Notes: generated from the letters alone by a model not told the origin. DNA of 10,165 nucleotides from Nitrososphaera sp. (GCA_022545875.1 JAKEIF010000002.1:1-10165), one strand, 5' to 3'; shown: positions 1 to 6,914, numbered from the stretch's first letter. Program-made: numbers and translations.

Positions 1-537
1 GCCGAAGCGTTGAGAAAGATAGATTTGGCAAAGCCAATGGTTGCCACACGGCCAGAAGTGCGTACTGATATGCCAAATGATCAGCGGTATAGGCAACCTT
101 GGCACCAAGATTGGAGGTACGGCCAGTGCAGCTTTAATGCTGCAACTATTTGGATTCCTCTGCAAAAAGTAAATGTCGATAATGGAACCATCGATATTAT
201 TCCCAAATCACATCTTATGGGCCTGTTAGAAACCGAGGAACTCAAAGAACCCCGACGATTCTCTATAACCGATCCAAGGATAGAAAAAATGGATCATCAT
301 CCGGTCGAACTTGAGCTCGGCGAATGTGTAATTTTTTCACAAATGCTAGTCCATCGAAGTGGCACGAATATCACGCGGTCTCCAAGGATATCAGTGCAAC
401 TAAGATACACAGATTACTCTGATTCTTCCTTCATTGCTCAGGGTTATCCGGTCGCCCCAAGCTCAGAACTCGTTTGGAAGCAACTTCCCACTGAAAATGA
501 CATGCAAAGGATCTATGGTGTGCAGCATAGAAATTGA
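1..537 (+). CDS. PhyH-family Fe(II)/2-oxoglutarate dioxygenase, 5' end outside window
   Basis: The reading frame is open from base 1 (Ala-Glu-Ala before a TTG at 10), so this is the C-terminal 178 residues of a longer gene; PhyH proteins usually have about 250-300 residues. Numbering from the TTG, an iron-binding HxD is seen at H32-x-D34 (WHQDW), the distal iron ligand at H115 (LVHRSG), and the 2-oxoglutarate-binding arginine at R126, eleven residues later. The beta-strand with IIPKSH (63-68) is also typical of the jelly-roll fold. The family hydroxylates aliphatic or ring carbons using O2 and 2-oxoglutarate. Members in polysaccharide clusters are thought to act on sugar, lipid or small-molecule substituents; the substrate here cannot be read from sequence. 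It is convergent with the glycan-type genes at 682-5420. Family assignment is firm, role is inferred. Confidence 0.85.
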   Translation, partial: AEALRKIDLAKPMVATRPEVRTDMPNDQRYRQPWHQDWRYGQCSFNAATIWIPLQKVNVDNGTIDIIPKSHLMGLLETEELKEPRRFSITDPRIEKMDHHPVELELGECVIFSQMLVHRSGTNITRSPRISVQLRYTDYSDSSFIAQGYPVAPSSELVWKQLPTENDMQRIYGVQHRN

Positions 538-539
538 GT

Positions 540-617
540 ATGAAAGTAATTCAGCTAGCGCATGAATGGGTCATTCTGTCAAAAAGTATCTCTCCTGTGC
601 TCATTAATCAAGTGTAA
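540..617 (+). other. 25-codon ORF coupled to the dioxygenase stop; possible gene stump
   Basis: An ATG lies two bases after the dioxygenase TGA and opens 25 codons (MKVIQLAHEW... ending ...LINQV) before TAA. The tight spacing is what a next operon gene would show, and the MKVIQLAHE start resembles the first beta-strand of GT-B glycosyltransferases, though ten residues are far too few to assign. It may be the remaining 5' end of a gene cut off when the convergent minus-strand block was joined here, a genuine short peptide, or chance. I see no in-frame continuation of a glycosyltransferase in the 64 bases before the methyltransferase stop. Confidence 0.2.
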
Positions 618-681
618 ATCTCGGCAGGGCAAGTGAACGGCAATCAAAGCGTGAAGCGCCCAATTGTCAGAGGCAGCATTG

Positions 682-1386
682 CTATTTTCTTACAGAGAAA
701 AATTCATCCGTACCGAATTTTTGTTTTATTTGCTTATCAAAGCTGGCAAATACATTCCGCTTGTTTATCTCCGCGTCCTTGTAGATATAAATGCAAAACT
801 CGTAGGGCATGTAATCGTGCCGAAGCGCGACTCTTTTGGACATGCCTTTGCCGAGCCTAAAGATCTGCTCCGGACTCGCGTAAAATCCTTCTTTGCCCCC
901 TCTATAGTCAACATAACTCGTCATAAAATCTGCCGCAATGCCTTTTGTTGCCACACCAAGCATCGTGGTTAGGAATTTCTTCACGAACCCAATCATATCA
1001 GGATACTTGAATTCGAATACGCCAGAAGCAAGGACCCAATCGTAGGTGCCCCTGATCTTCTCTTCAAGAATGTTGCCAACCACAAAATTGGCGTCAGGAT
1101 AATGCTTCTTGGCGATCTCGATAAAGTTCGGGTTGATGTCATAACCCGTATAATCAACGTTCTTTCCAAGTTTTCCAAAAAAGTGATAAAGGTCTCCAAA
1201 GCCACAGCCGATATCGAGTACCCTAGTCTTGTCAATCTCACCTATCTCAGACAATACTTTGAATCTCACCGTTTGTCTGCCTTTTATCCATCCTAGACTT
1301 TTTGGGCTGTAACCGTAAAGTGAGAGCCGTTCGTTATAGCGTTTGAGCACGCCGTCCTTGTAGGCATCTTTTCTCTCAGAAATCAT
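682..1386 (-). CDS. class I SAM-dependent methyltransferase in glycan cluster
   Basis: This 234-residue protein has a Rossmann-type SAM site: motif I is LDIGCGFGD (57-65), followed by the acidic residue that binds the SAM ribose at D83 (YTGYDINP). A SAM-binding strand with FVVGNI follows at 101-106. The C-terminal half, with YVDYRGGKEGFYASPEQ (158-174) and the MPYEF strand (193-197), is unlike small-molecule methyltransferases I know well and probably forms the acceptor pocket. It starts at ATG 1386, 62 bases after the beta-propeller gene, and is the last gene of the minus-strand series. That context suggests O- or N-methylation of a sugar or its substituent, for example a terminal methyl cap. 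Fold is clear; substrate is inferred. Confidence 0.85.
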   Translation of the reverse strand: MISERKDAYKDGVLKRYNERLSLYGYSPKSLGWIKGRQTVRFKVLSEIGEIDKTRVLDIGCGFGDLYHFFGKLGKNVDYTGYDINPNFIEIAKKHYPDANFVVGNILEEKIRGTYDWVLASGVFEFKYPDMIGFVKKFLTTMLGVATKGIAADFMTSYVDYRGGKEGFYASPEQIFRLGKGMSKRVALRHDYMPYEFCIYIYKDAEINKRNVFASFDKQIKQKFGTDEFFSVRK

Positions 1387-1409
1387 GTATCGATGTTGAT
1401 CTACTCCTT

Positions 1410-1443
1410 GCGAGATTGCATATTAAGTTATTTGCAATATCGC
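1410..1443. repeat. 11-bp inverted repeat upstream of methyltransferase gene
   Basis: The arms are GCGAGATTGCA (1410-1420) and TGCAATATCGC (1433-1443), matching at 10 of 11 positions around a 12-base AT-rich core. It lies in the 62-base gap between the beta-propeller stop and the methyltransferase ATG. As RNA it could form a hairpin (processing or attenuation site). As DNA it could be an operator, since the core holds a weak TATA-like stretch about 40 bases from the ATG. Neither role is shown. Confidence 0.4.
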
Positions 1444-1448
1444 ATATG

Positions 1449-2354
1449 TCAATTAGTCAGCACGGCAAGCCCTATTCCATCCTTTCCAAAGCTATTCCCG
1501 TTGTAGAGCATATACCTAGTCCCCTTATGATCAAAAATGAAAGGGTACGAGATTGTCGAATCCCATCCTGACGCTGAAGGCTCAATTTTTGCCATTGAGT
1601 CTTTTCTCTTCCAGCGCTTGCCATCAGGCGACTCTGCGTATCCAATTCTATAACCTGTGACGCTATAGGAATACCACATTTTGTATATTCCATCCTCCCT
1701 TTTTACACAGGGTCTACCAATTGCCCATTCGTTCTTGTCCTTAAAGTCGATGCAGACAAGACCACTTCTCTTCCAGGCTATTCCGTCTCTAGACTCGGCG
1801 TATCTGATGTGATAACGGGGTCTCAGTTTTTCATTTTCAATTGTCCACCCAACGCAAGAAGCATACCACATTTTCCAAATCCTGTCTTCAACTTTGACGC
1901 AGGGTGAAAGCGTCAGATAAGGGTCGATCTCATTCCTTCCAAGCACAGGGGCGTCTGAAATCTTTTGAAATGTCTTGCCTCCATCCTGACTTGCTGCGAG
2001 ACCGATCGCGGAGTAGTATGGTACACTCTTTCCTTCCATCCACCCGGTATAGTATAGATACTTTTTCCTTCCCTTATCAACGATCCAGTGTACGAATATT
2101 CCACTGTCATCAAAAGCCCCCAAGGAACCGAGTCCAACTACCGGTTTTTCTGTAACGTACAAGATTTCCTGCGGGTAGTTGATATCAATCTCGACGTAGC
2201 CTACTTGAGATTTGTTTTCTCTATTTCGTCCGCTATAGTAAACTCGGTAGATGTCTCCTTTAAGACGAATGGCAAAGGGAAGTTGGGCATGAGTAATATT
2301 CCAGCCAAAATGACCTGAGGGTCTGATTATAAGACCCTTCCTAAGCCAATCCAT
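1449..2354 (-). CDS. five-bladed beta-propeller, GH43/GH32-like glycosidase superfamily
   Basis: The 301-residue sequence is built from about five similar blades. Each has an aromatic strand such as YRVYYSG (36-42), YLYYTGW (99-105), KMWYAS (161-166), KMWYSY (225-230) and YMLYNG (281-286). In most blades this is followed by an IGxAxSxDGxxW-type turn (IGLAASQDGGKTF, IRYAESRDGIAW, IGYAESPDGKRW). That pattern is typical of the GH43/GH32/GH130 five-bladed propeller superfamily. There is no signal peptide or membrane segment, so it should be cytoplasmic, which does not suit a polysaccharide degrader and fits a role in sugar-precursor handling. The start is ATG 2354, 44 bases after the acyltransferase stop. 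I cannot place the catalytic carboxylates confidently; it could be a glycosidase, a phosphorylase or a non-catalytic sugar binder. Confidence 0.75.
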   Translation of the reverse strand: MDWLRKGLIIRPSGHFGWNITHAQLPFAIRLKGDIYRVYYSGRNRENKSQVGYVEIDINYPQEILYVTEKPVVGLGSLGAFDDSGIFVHWIVDKGRKKYLYYTGWMEGKSVPYYSAIGLAASQDGGKTFQKISDAPVLGRNEIDPYLTLSPCVKVEDRIWKMWYASCVGWTIENEKLRPRYHIRYAESRDGIAWKRSGLVCIDFKDKNEWAIGRPCVKREDGIYKMWYSYSVTGYRIGYAESPDGKRWKRKDSMAKIEPSASGWDSTISYPFIFDHKGTRYMLYNGNSFGKDGIGLAVLTN

Positions 2355-2398
2355 GTCTAAACCACAATAAAGATAGTCGAGTTGAATACCCAGTCGTA

Positions 2399-3130
2399 TT
2401 AAAATTTAGAGCTATCGTTTGAATACAATTCACCAGCTTTGCCAATGTACACAGTTCCTTTCTTGGTGTCCCTCATGATTAATGCGCCGGCCCCAATTAT
2501 GCATTTTTCTGCTATGCTTATTCCATCTCGAAGAGTTGCGTTTACGCCGAGGAAGCAATACGAACCGATCTTTGTATTTCCAGATATTACAACGTGGGAG
2601 GATATGAAACAGTGGTCACCTATAGTGGAATGGTGTCCAATATGGTTTCCGCTCCAAATAACTACGTCATTGCCAATCTTGACAAATGGCTGGATCGTCT
2701 GATTTTCAAAGATAAAGCAGTTGTCGCCAATCTTGGTGTCTCCCCAATGAACGCATCGGGAACTAATGTATGTTATCAAGCTGTATCCTTTACTTTTCGC
2801 CTCAGCGTATTTTGCTGCCCGGGTTTTGTTTAGGTTCTTGTAACCCACCGCGACGAACATCTTGAATTTACCGGGCGGGTACGTTTTCTGGACAGATTCG
2901 AAAGGCACCAGCGGCAGGTCCAAGAAATGCTTTCTTTTTATGAATTTCCTATCGACTGTAAAAGCAACCACTTTGTAATCACTATCATGGGTCAGATAGA
3001 AATGAGCTACTTCGGCAAACACGCCCGTTCCAAAGATGACTACCTTTTGCAATATTGCCAGTCCTAGTATCCTACGTTTGCTTAAATTCCTTTTGTACTG
3101 CGCGCCATCGAGCCACTCATCACTTGGCAT
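2399..3130 (-). CDS. NeuD/PglD-like sugar O/N-acyltransferase (left-handed beta-helix)
   Basis: An N-terminal Rossmann-like subdomain (KVVIFGTGVFAEVA, 29-42) leads into a left-handed parallel beta-helix made of hexapeptide repeats from about 130 to 225 (TKIGDNCFI, VKIGNDVVI, STIGDHCFI, TKIGSYCFL, CIIGAGALI). This is the layout of PglD and NeuD, which transfer acetyl from acetyl-CoA to an amino or hydroxyl group of nucleotide sugars or sialic acids. Histidines at 163, 166 and 167 (GNHIGHH) lie where the family's catalytic base is found. The ATG at 3130 overlaps the upstream stop by 11 bases and gives a 26-residue extension; an in-frame TTG at 3052 would give MQKVVIFG and 217 residues, closer to the family norm. 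The partner is probably the aminotransferase encoded two genes upstream. Acyl donor and acceptor are inferred. Confidence 0.85.
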   Translation of the reverse strand: MPSDEWLDGAQYKRNLSKRRILGLAILQKVVIFGTGVFAEVAHFYLTHDSDYKVVAFTVDRKFIKRKHFLDLPLVPFESVQKTYPPGKFKMFVAVGYKNLNKTRAAKYAEAKSKGYSLITYISSRCVHWGDTKIGDNCFIFENQTIQPFVKIGNDVVIWSGNHIGHHSTIGDHCFISSHVVISGNTKIGSYCFLGVNATLRDGISIAEKCIIGAGALIMRDTKKGTVYIGKAGELYSNDSSKF

Positions 3131-4238
3131 CTCTTGGCAATAATGCAGAGTATGGAAGTACGAAGAAACCGGGGTACTCTCGCTTGAGTACTTCGGGGTT
3201 GAGCTTCCTTATGTGAGAGTAATCTCCATAACCCGTAACGAAATAATAGTAAATGAAATCCTCTGCGCCGAAACTATGCTTGAATCTATAGACTTCCTCC
3301 TGGCTTTCCCATGTCCCTCCAAAATTCCAGTATAGATAGCCTTCCTCCGCTGCCTTTTCCATTCCATGGAGAACGAGTAGATTCGTCGCGCCACTTTCTC
3401 TATGATCATGGTGTATTGCTGGCTGGAAATATTCTGCCGTATTTTTGAAATAAAATTGGAAAATGCCCGCTACTAACACTCCGTCTAGTTCAGCATATCG
3501 CAAATTGCAAGCATTATCAGGGAAGGCGTCAAATGCCTTTTCGAAAAAGTCCTTGTCTTTCACCATCCCCCCCTTTGACCCGATATTCTGTTTGTATATT
3601 TCGTAGAATTGATCTAGCTCTGCGCCCTTACTTGCAGTTATTTTGACCGCCACGCCGGTTTTCTCTGCCTTTCGAATGGCTCTTCTGCAACTTGAAGAGA
3701 ACCTGTCTTCGAACAGGTTGTCACGAACGCTTCCCTTGTTTTTTCCCGTCGAAGGAATAACCGTAACTTGTCCAACTCTGCGGTCCATGAAATCAAAATG
3801 AGCGAACTGCCGGTAAAACATCTGATCCCTGTCCAACGATGATGCGATGATCGTTGAGAGAATGCAGTCGTGCGCTTTGGCAAAGCTTGCAAGAAAATCC
3901 AAGAGCCTCAACTTCACCTTATTCTTTTGTACAGGCGGCAAGTCCGGATGGACTATAACGCCACCATTGCTTCCATAATACGGATTGGAGTTTATTATAT
4001 TGCCCAACTTGCTATTCCGTTTTAAAACAATGGGGAGAACACCAATTAGCCTGTCTTTCTGCTTGAGGGCAAGGTAATATGCCTCAGCTTGTAGATAAGA
4101 CGCGACAAAGTCGACGTACCTCTTTGTATGGTAGATCATGGACTCGGGAGCCTTTGCTAGAAGCACTTCGTAATTTGCAAAGTCGTGTTCGGTAGAGATT
4201 ACAAGTTCTTTGATCCCGTCGTTTACGTCCATAGTCAC
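3120..4238 (-). CDS. FemAB/GNAT-like aminoacyl- or acyltransferase
   Basis: This 372-residue protein has the double-GNAT layout of the FemAB-like family. The N-terminal half contains PYYGSNGGV (86-94). A basic helix SSCRRAIRKAEKTGVAVKI (182-200) is followed by FYEIYKQNIGSKGG (211-224), and the second GNAT core runs from LDGVLVAGIFQFYF (251-264) to YLYWNFGGTW (301-310) and VYRFKHSFGAE (316-326). Bacterial FemA/B/X add amino acids from aminoacyl-tRNA to peptidoglycan bridges. Archaea lack murein, so a member beside an aminotransferase and acyltransferase probably caps an amino sugar or other surface-glycan amine with an amino acid or acyl group. The start is GTG 4238 with an in-frame ATG at 4232; a TATA-like box at 4262-4268 puts the mRNA start near 4238, favouring a leaderless GTG. 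Family clear, substrate unknown. Confidence 0.8.
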   Translation of the reverse strand: MTMDVNDGIKELVISTEHDFANYEVLLAKAPESMIYHTKRYVDFVASYLQAEAYYLALKQKDRLIGVLPIVLKRNSKLGNIINSNPYYGSNGGVIVHPDLPPVQKNKVKLRLLDFLASFAKAHDCILSTIIASSLDRDQMFYRQFAHFDFMDRRVGQVTVIPSTGKNKGSVRDNLFEDRFSSSCRRAIRKAEKTGVAVKITASKGAELDQFYEIYKQNIGSKGGMVKDKDFFEKAFDAFPDNACNLRYAELDGVLVAGIFQFYFKNTAEYFQPAIHHDHRESGATNLLVLHGMEKAAEEGYLYWNFGGTWESQEEVYRFKHSFGAEDFIYYYFVTGYGDYSHIRKLNPEVLKREYPGFFVLPYSALLPRDAK

Positions 4239-4261
4239 CCTTATGCAAAACCGGTTCTGTG

Positions 4262-4268
4262 ATATATT
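4262..4268 (-). promoter_or_regulatory. TATA-like box before the FemAB-like gene
   Basis: The minus strand reads AATATATC here, centred about 26-27 bases upstream of the GTG at 4238. Archaeal transcription usually begins about that far from the TATA centre, so an internal, leaderless promoter inside the minus-strand series is plausible. The 72-base gap to the aminotransferase stop is also large enough for one. No upstream BRE could be distinguished. Confidence 0.45.
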
Positions 4269-4310
4269 GATTATCTGCTCTGCTGCAATGTTTTTTGCGG
4301 TATACTAAAC

Positions 4311-5420
4311 TCAGGCATTCAAGGTCTCGTCAATTATGTGGCAGACTCTCTCCTGGTCTTCAATCGTCAAGTCCTTGTGTAGTGGAAGAGTGAGGGCATT
4401 TTTGTACAAGAGCTCTGAATTCTGCAGTGAGCCTACCCTCCTAATATTCCTGTACGCAGGCTCTAGGTGAAGGGCATAGGTCCCGATCTGGCTTTGGATA
4501 TTATTCTCACCCAGTTTTACTCTTAACTTATCCCTGAGACCTTCTTTCTCGACGTAGCAAGTATATGACTGGAAGGTCTGCCTCGTTCCTTTGCCAACGT
4601 ATGCCGGGCGGATGTTTGCAACCTTTGAAAGTAGCTCCCGGTAGATATTGGCCTTTTCGATCCTGTCGTTGACGATTTTCTCAATTTTCTTCATCTGGAC
4701 AATTCCCATGGCACTCAGTATGTTGGACAGCTTGTAGTTTGTCCCGATCATCTCGAACGCGGTTCCCTTCATGCCAAAGTGCTTGAACGAATGGAACTTT
4801 TCTGCCATTTCGTCATCGTCTGTTGTAATCATCCCGCCTTCGCCTGTGGTAATCACCTTTCTAGGATGAAAGCTGAAGCAAGAATGATCGGCCAGCTTGC
4901 CCACAAAATCAGAGCCGATCTTGGCGCCGAGGCTGCATGCGGCGTCTTCAAGGCACGTAAGCCCAAGTTCCTTCGCCTTGCTGTAGATCTTGGGGTCAAG
5001 TGGTACACCCGCCCATGAGACCGGAATGAAGACGCTCATAGAATCCTTATGTGCCTGTTCAAGCAATTCTGCTGTCATGTTCATATTTTCTAGATCCACA
5101 TCTACTAACACCGGCTTGCCTCCCGCGAGTATAACTGCCTCCGCTGTGGCAGGATATGTGTAGTCAGGCACGATTACTTCTTGTCCCTTGATCCCCATAC
5201 ATTCCAGTACGGTGTGGAGTGCGGTGGTACAGGAAGTCATTGCAATGGCGTGCTTTGCTCCCACATATTCCGCGACCAAGTTTTCAAAATCTTTGGTAAA
5301 CGAACCCTCGGTTAGAAAACCAGTAGACATGACCTGCCTTATCAGGCCGAGTTCCTCTTCCCCTACGTCGGGCACCATCAGAGGAACCGTCTTGGCAATG
5401 TTAGCAGTAGTCGTCATCAT
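4311..5420 (-). CDS. DegT/DnrJ/EryC1/StrS-family PLP nucleotide-sugar aminotransferase
   Basis: The 369-residue length is typical of the family, which converts a keto-sugar nucleotide to an amino sugar with glutamate or glutamine as donor. The Schiff-base lysine is K188 in SFHPRKVITTGEGG (183-196), and the residue binding the PLP ring nitrogen is D159 in LEDAACSLGA (157-166). The phosphate-binding loop SCTTAL (63-68) has Cys where Gly is common, and GTNYKLSNI (226-234) is the usual G-x-NYR-[ML] segment with Lys for Arg. Tandem ATGs lie at 5420 and 5417; the TATA-like palindrome at 5438-5449 puts the RNA start at about 5417, so either could be used leaderless. It is first in the minus-strand series and divergent from an epimerase that may make its keto substrate. 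Family certain; which sugar is unknown. Confidence 0.93.
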   Translation of the reverse strand: MMTTTANIAKTVPLMVPDVGEEELGLIRQVMSTGFLTEGSFTKDFENLVAEYVGAKHAIAMTSCTTALHTVLECMGIKGQEVIVPDYTYPATAEAVILAGGKPVLVDVDLENMNMTAELLEQAHKDSMSVFIPVSWAGVPLDPKIYSKAKELGLTCLEDAACSLGAKIGSDFVGKLADHSCFSFHPRKVITTGEGGMITTDDDEMAEKFHSFKHFGMKGTAFEMIGTNYKLSNILSAMGIVQMKKIEKIVNDRIEKANIYRELLSKVANIRPAYVGKGTRQTFQSYTCYVEKEGLRDKLRVKLGENNIQSQIGTYALHLEPAYRNIRRVGSLQNSELLYKNALTLPLHKDLTIEDQERVCHIIDETLNA

Positions 5421-5437
5421 CCGCTATCGACCTGCGA

Positions 5438-5449
5438 CCTTATATAAGG
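5438..5449. promoter_or_regulatory. palindromic TATA-like box between divergent sugar genes
   Basis: CCTTATATAAGG is a perfect 12-base palindrome centred between 5443 and 5444. Read leftwards it lies about 26-27 bases from the second ATG of the aminotransferase. Read rightwards it would start RNA near 5470, about 27 bases before the TTG proposed for the epimerase. A single symmetrical TATA sequence could therefore serve both genes, although a separate AT-rich stretch (TCAATTTATT, 5463-5472) could be the rightward box. Confidence 0.6.
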
Positions 5450-5496
5450 ATAAGAGTGAAAATCAATTTATTGACGTTCTTTCTTTTGACGCGCTG

Positions 5497-6387
5497 TTGA
5501 GGTTACTGATACTCGGTTCTGAGGGATTTGTGGGACAGAACTTGGTGAGGGGACTTGGCGAGTCTCACGAGGTCCGATGTGCAGACTTGATCGAAAAGAG
5601 CTCGCATGACAGCTATACTAAATTCGATATTACTGACAGCGCGAATGTGCTGGAAACAGTAAAAGACGCAGACGTCGTGATCGATCTCGTAGCTCACGCC
5701 CTTACCTCTTCGCTTGAGGATATCGTTACTAATGCCAGAGTCAACATTCTAGGATTGCTCAATGTCCTTGAGGCCTGCAAGAAAAACGGAATCAAAAAGA
5801 TCATCTTCACCTCTGCCTCCTCAATGGTTGGCGTGCCACAGACCTATGCGGTGACAGAGAGCCATCCCACAAATCCAAAGACTGCTTATGGCATTTCAAA
5901 GCTGGCGTCAGAACATTACCTAAGGCTATATTCAGAGATGTTTGGAATAACCCATGTCATATTCCGTTTTTTCAATATTTACGGACCGTTTCAGAAAAAT
6001 GGCTTAATTCCGGCGATATACCAAAGAGCAGTTAGCGGCCAGCCCGTGACTGTATTTGGAAAAGGCGATCAAGTCCGAGATTATGTATATATCGGCGATG
6101 TGGTTCCATTTTTTGAAAAGGCATCTTCAACAGGAGTTGCCGATAACTCTACATTTAACCTGGGAACAGGGAGGGGCTCTACTATCATCCAGGTAGTTGA
6201 CACTGTGTCTAAAATTCTTGGCAAGGAAATAACGAAAGATTTCAGGCCAGAGAGGCCGGGCGAAATAGGCAACTTTGTGGCCGACACAAAAAGACTGTCC
6301 TCTGCTTTTGGTGATTTGCCAAAGATGACACTTGAGGATGGTTTGAGAGCCACGGTAGACTGGCTAGGAAAGAATAATTCGTCTTGA
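5497..6387 (+). CDS. NAD-dependent nucleotide-sugar epimerase/dehydratase (extended SDR)
   Basis: From TTG 5497 the protein has 296 residues, as expected for this family. It begins MRLLILGSEGFVGQNL, so the NAD-binding GxxGxxG is G7-G10-G13 and the ribose-binding acidic residue is D30. The catalytic set is S107/S109 in FTSASS and Y131-x3-K135 (YGISK). FRFFNIYGP (156-164) and DQVRDYVYIGDV (191-202) are typical of GalE/RmlB-like sugar enzymes. The frame is open further upstream to 5188, but that part runs antisense through the aminotransferase and would put over 100 unrelated residues before the Rossmann strand, so I rejected it; CTG 5494 is a weaker alternative. It is divergent from the aminotransferase, consistent with one pathway. 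Whether it epimerises, dehydrates or reduces is not decidable here. Confidence 0.9.
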   Translation: MRLLILGSEGFVGQNLVRGLGESHEVRCADLIEKSSHDSYTKFDITDSANVLETVKDADVVIDLVAHALTSSLEDIVTNARVNILGLLNVLEACKKNGIKKIIFTSASSMVGVPQTYAVTESHPTNPKTAYGISKLASEHYLRLYSEMFGITHVIFRFFNIYGPFQKNGLIPAIYQRAVSGQPVTVFGKGDQVRDYVYIGDVVPFFEKASSTGVADNSTFNLGTGRGSTIIQVVDTVSKILGKEITKDFRPERPGEIGNFVADTKRLSSAFGDLPKMTLEDGLRATVDWLGKNNSS

Positions 6388-6434
6388 GTTTTATTACTCT
6401 AAACGGCCCTGCTTGGACTTGATTTCGAAAAAAT
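6388..6434. terminator. convergent spacer, putative shared T-rich terminator region
   Basis: Only 47 bases separate the epimerase stop from the stop of the opposing membrane-protein gene. The plus strand gives GTTTTATTACT directly after the epimerase, and the minus strand gives a TTTTTT run (6427-6432 complement) after the other gene. Archaeal termination commonly needs just T-rich stretches; no strong hairpin is visible. Confidence 0.35.
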
Positions 6435-6914
6435 TCAGAGCGGCATTTCTTTCGGGCTGCCTACTCGGCCGCCGTCTATGAGAGTCTGGAGCTTTTGCTG
6501 AAGCGCTTTTAGATCCTTCATTTCATTCTCTGTCAATGTTTCCTTGTTGAGCAGCTTGATATTGAGTTTCATTGTCTCGAGCATCACGGGCACAACGGCT
6601 TCCTTCCAGTACCCCGGTGGCAGCTTGTAATAGTAGGGGTTGGATTCTACCGAGACGTCCAGTTCCGACCTATAAGCAGGACTTCTCTTCATGTGTACCC
6701 AGCCCACAGATACGGCAAGCGGCGTGCCGATTATGAGTACAGTTATGGCCCAGGTAGTGAAATCTGGAAATACGGTTTTGAGCTCTTGTATGTTACTGAT
6801 GGCAAGATAATAGACGGTAACCATGACGTTAATGACGGCCATGATAAAACTGAGATACACAGAATATCCCATTCTGAAATAGTACCATGCTCTGAATGGA
6901 AGGCTGGCTCTCAT
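6435..6914 (-). CDS. small two-helix membrane protein of unknown function
   Basis: I do not recognise this 159-residue protein by name. Two hydrophobic segments stand out, at about 17-40 and 53-73, joined by a short loop. The positively charged MKRSPAYR after the second (75-82) suggests an N-in, C-in hairpin with a cytoplasmic tail. The tail carries a Tyr/Pro-rich motif NPYYYKLPPGYW (92-103) and then a charged, Leu-rich helix that may be a coiled coil (about 110-147). The conserved-looking YYYKLPPGYW suggests a family rather than a chance ORF. A TATA-like box lies at 6949-6956. The downstream neighbour is the convergent epimerase and the upstream one a methyltransferase, so its context offers no clear role; a scaffold or small subunit of a membrane complex is only speculation. 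Confidence 0.75.
   Translation of the reverse strand: MRASLPFRAWYYFRMGYSVYLSFIMAVINVMVTVYYLAISNIQELKTVFPDFTTWAITVLIIGTPLAVSVGWVHMKRSPAYRSELDVSVESNPYYYKLPPGYWKEAVVPVMLETMKLNIKLLNKETLTENEMKDLKALQQKLQTLIDGGRVGSPKEMPL

Noticed and set aside
664..972. 102-codon plus-strand ORF over the first methyltransferase
   Set aside because: It overlaps the C-terminal half of a clear SAM methyltransferase on the other strand and shows no family pattern of its own.
5188..5496. Open frame extending the epimerase 103 codons upstream
   Set aside because: It runs antisense through the 5' part of the aminotransferase gene, lies upstream of the shared promoter, and puts unrelated sequence before the canonical NAD-binding strand that begins at TTG 5497.
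6081..6353. 90-codon minus-strand ORF inside the epimerase
   Set aside because: Antisense shadow of the conserved SDR C-terminal region; no start signal or recognisable domain.
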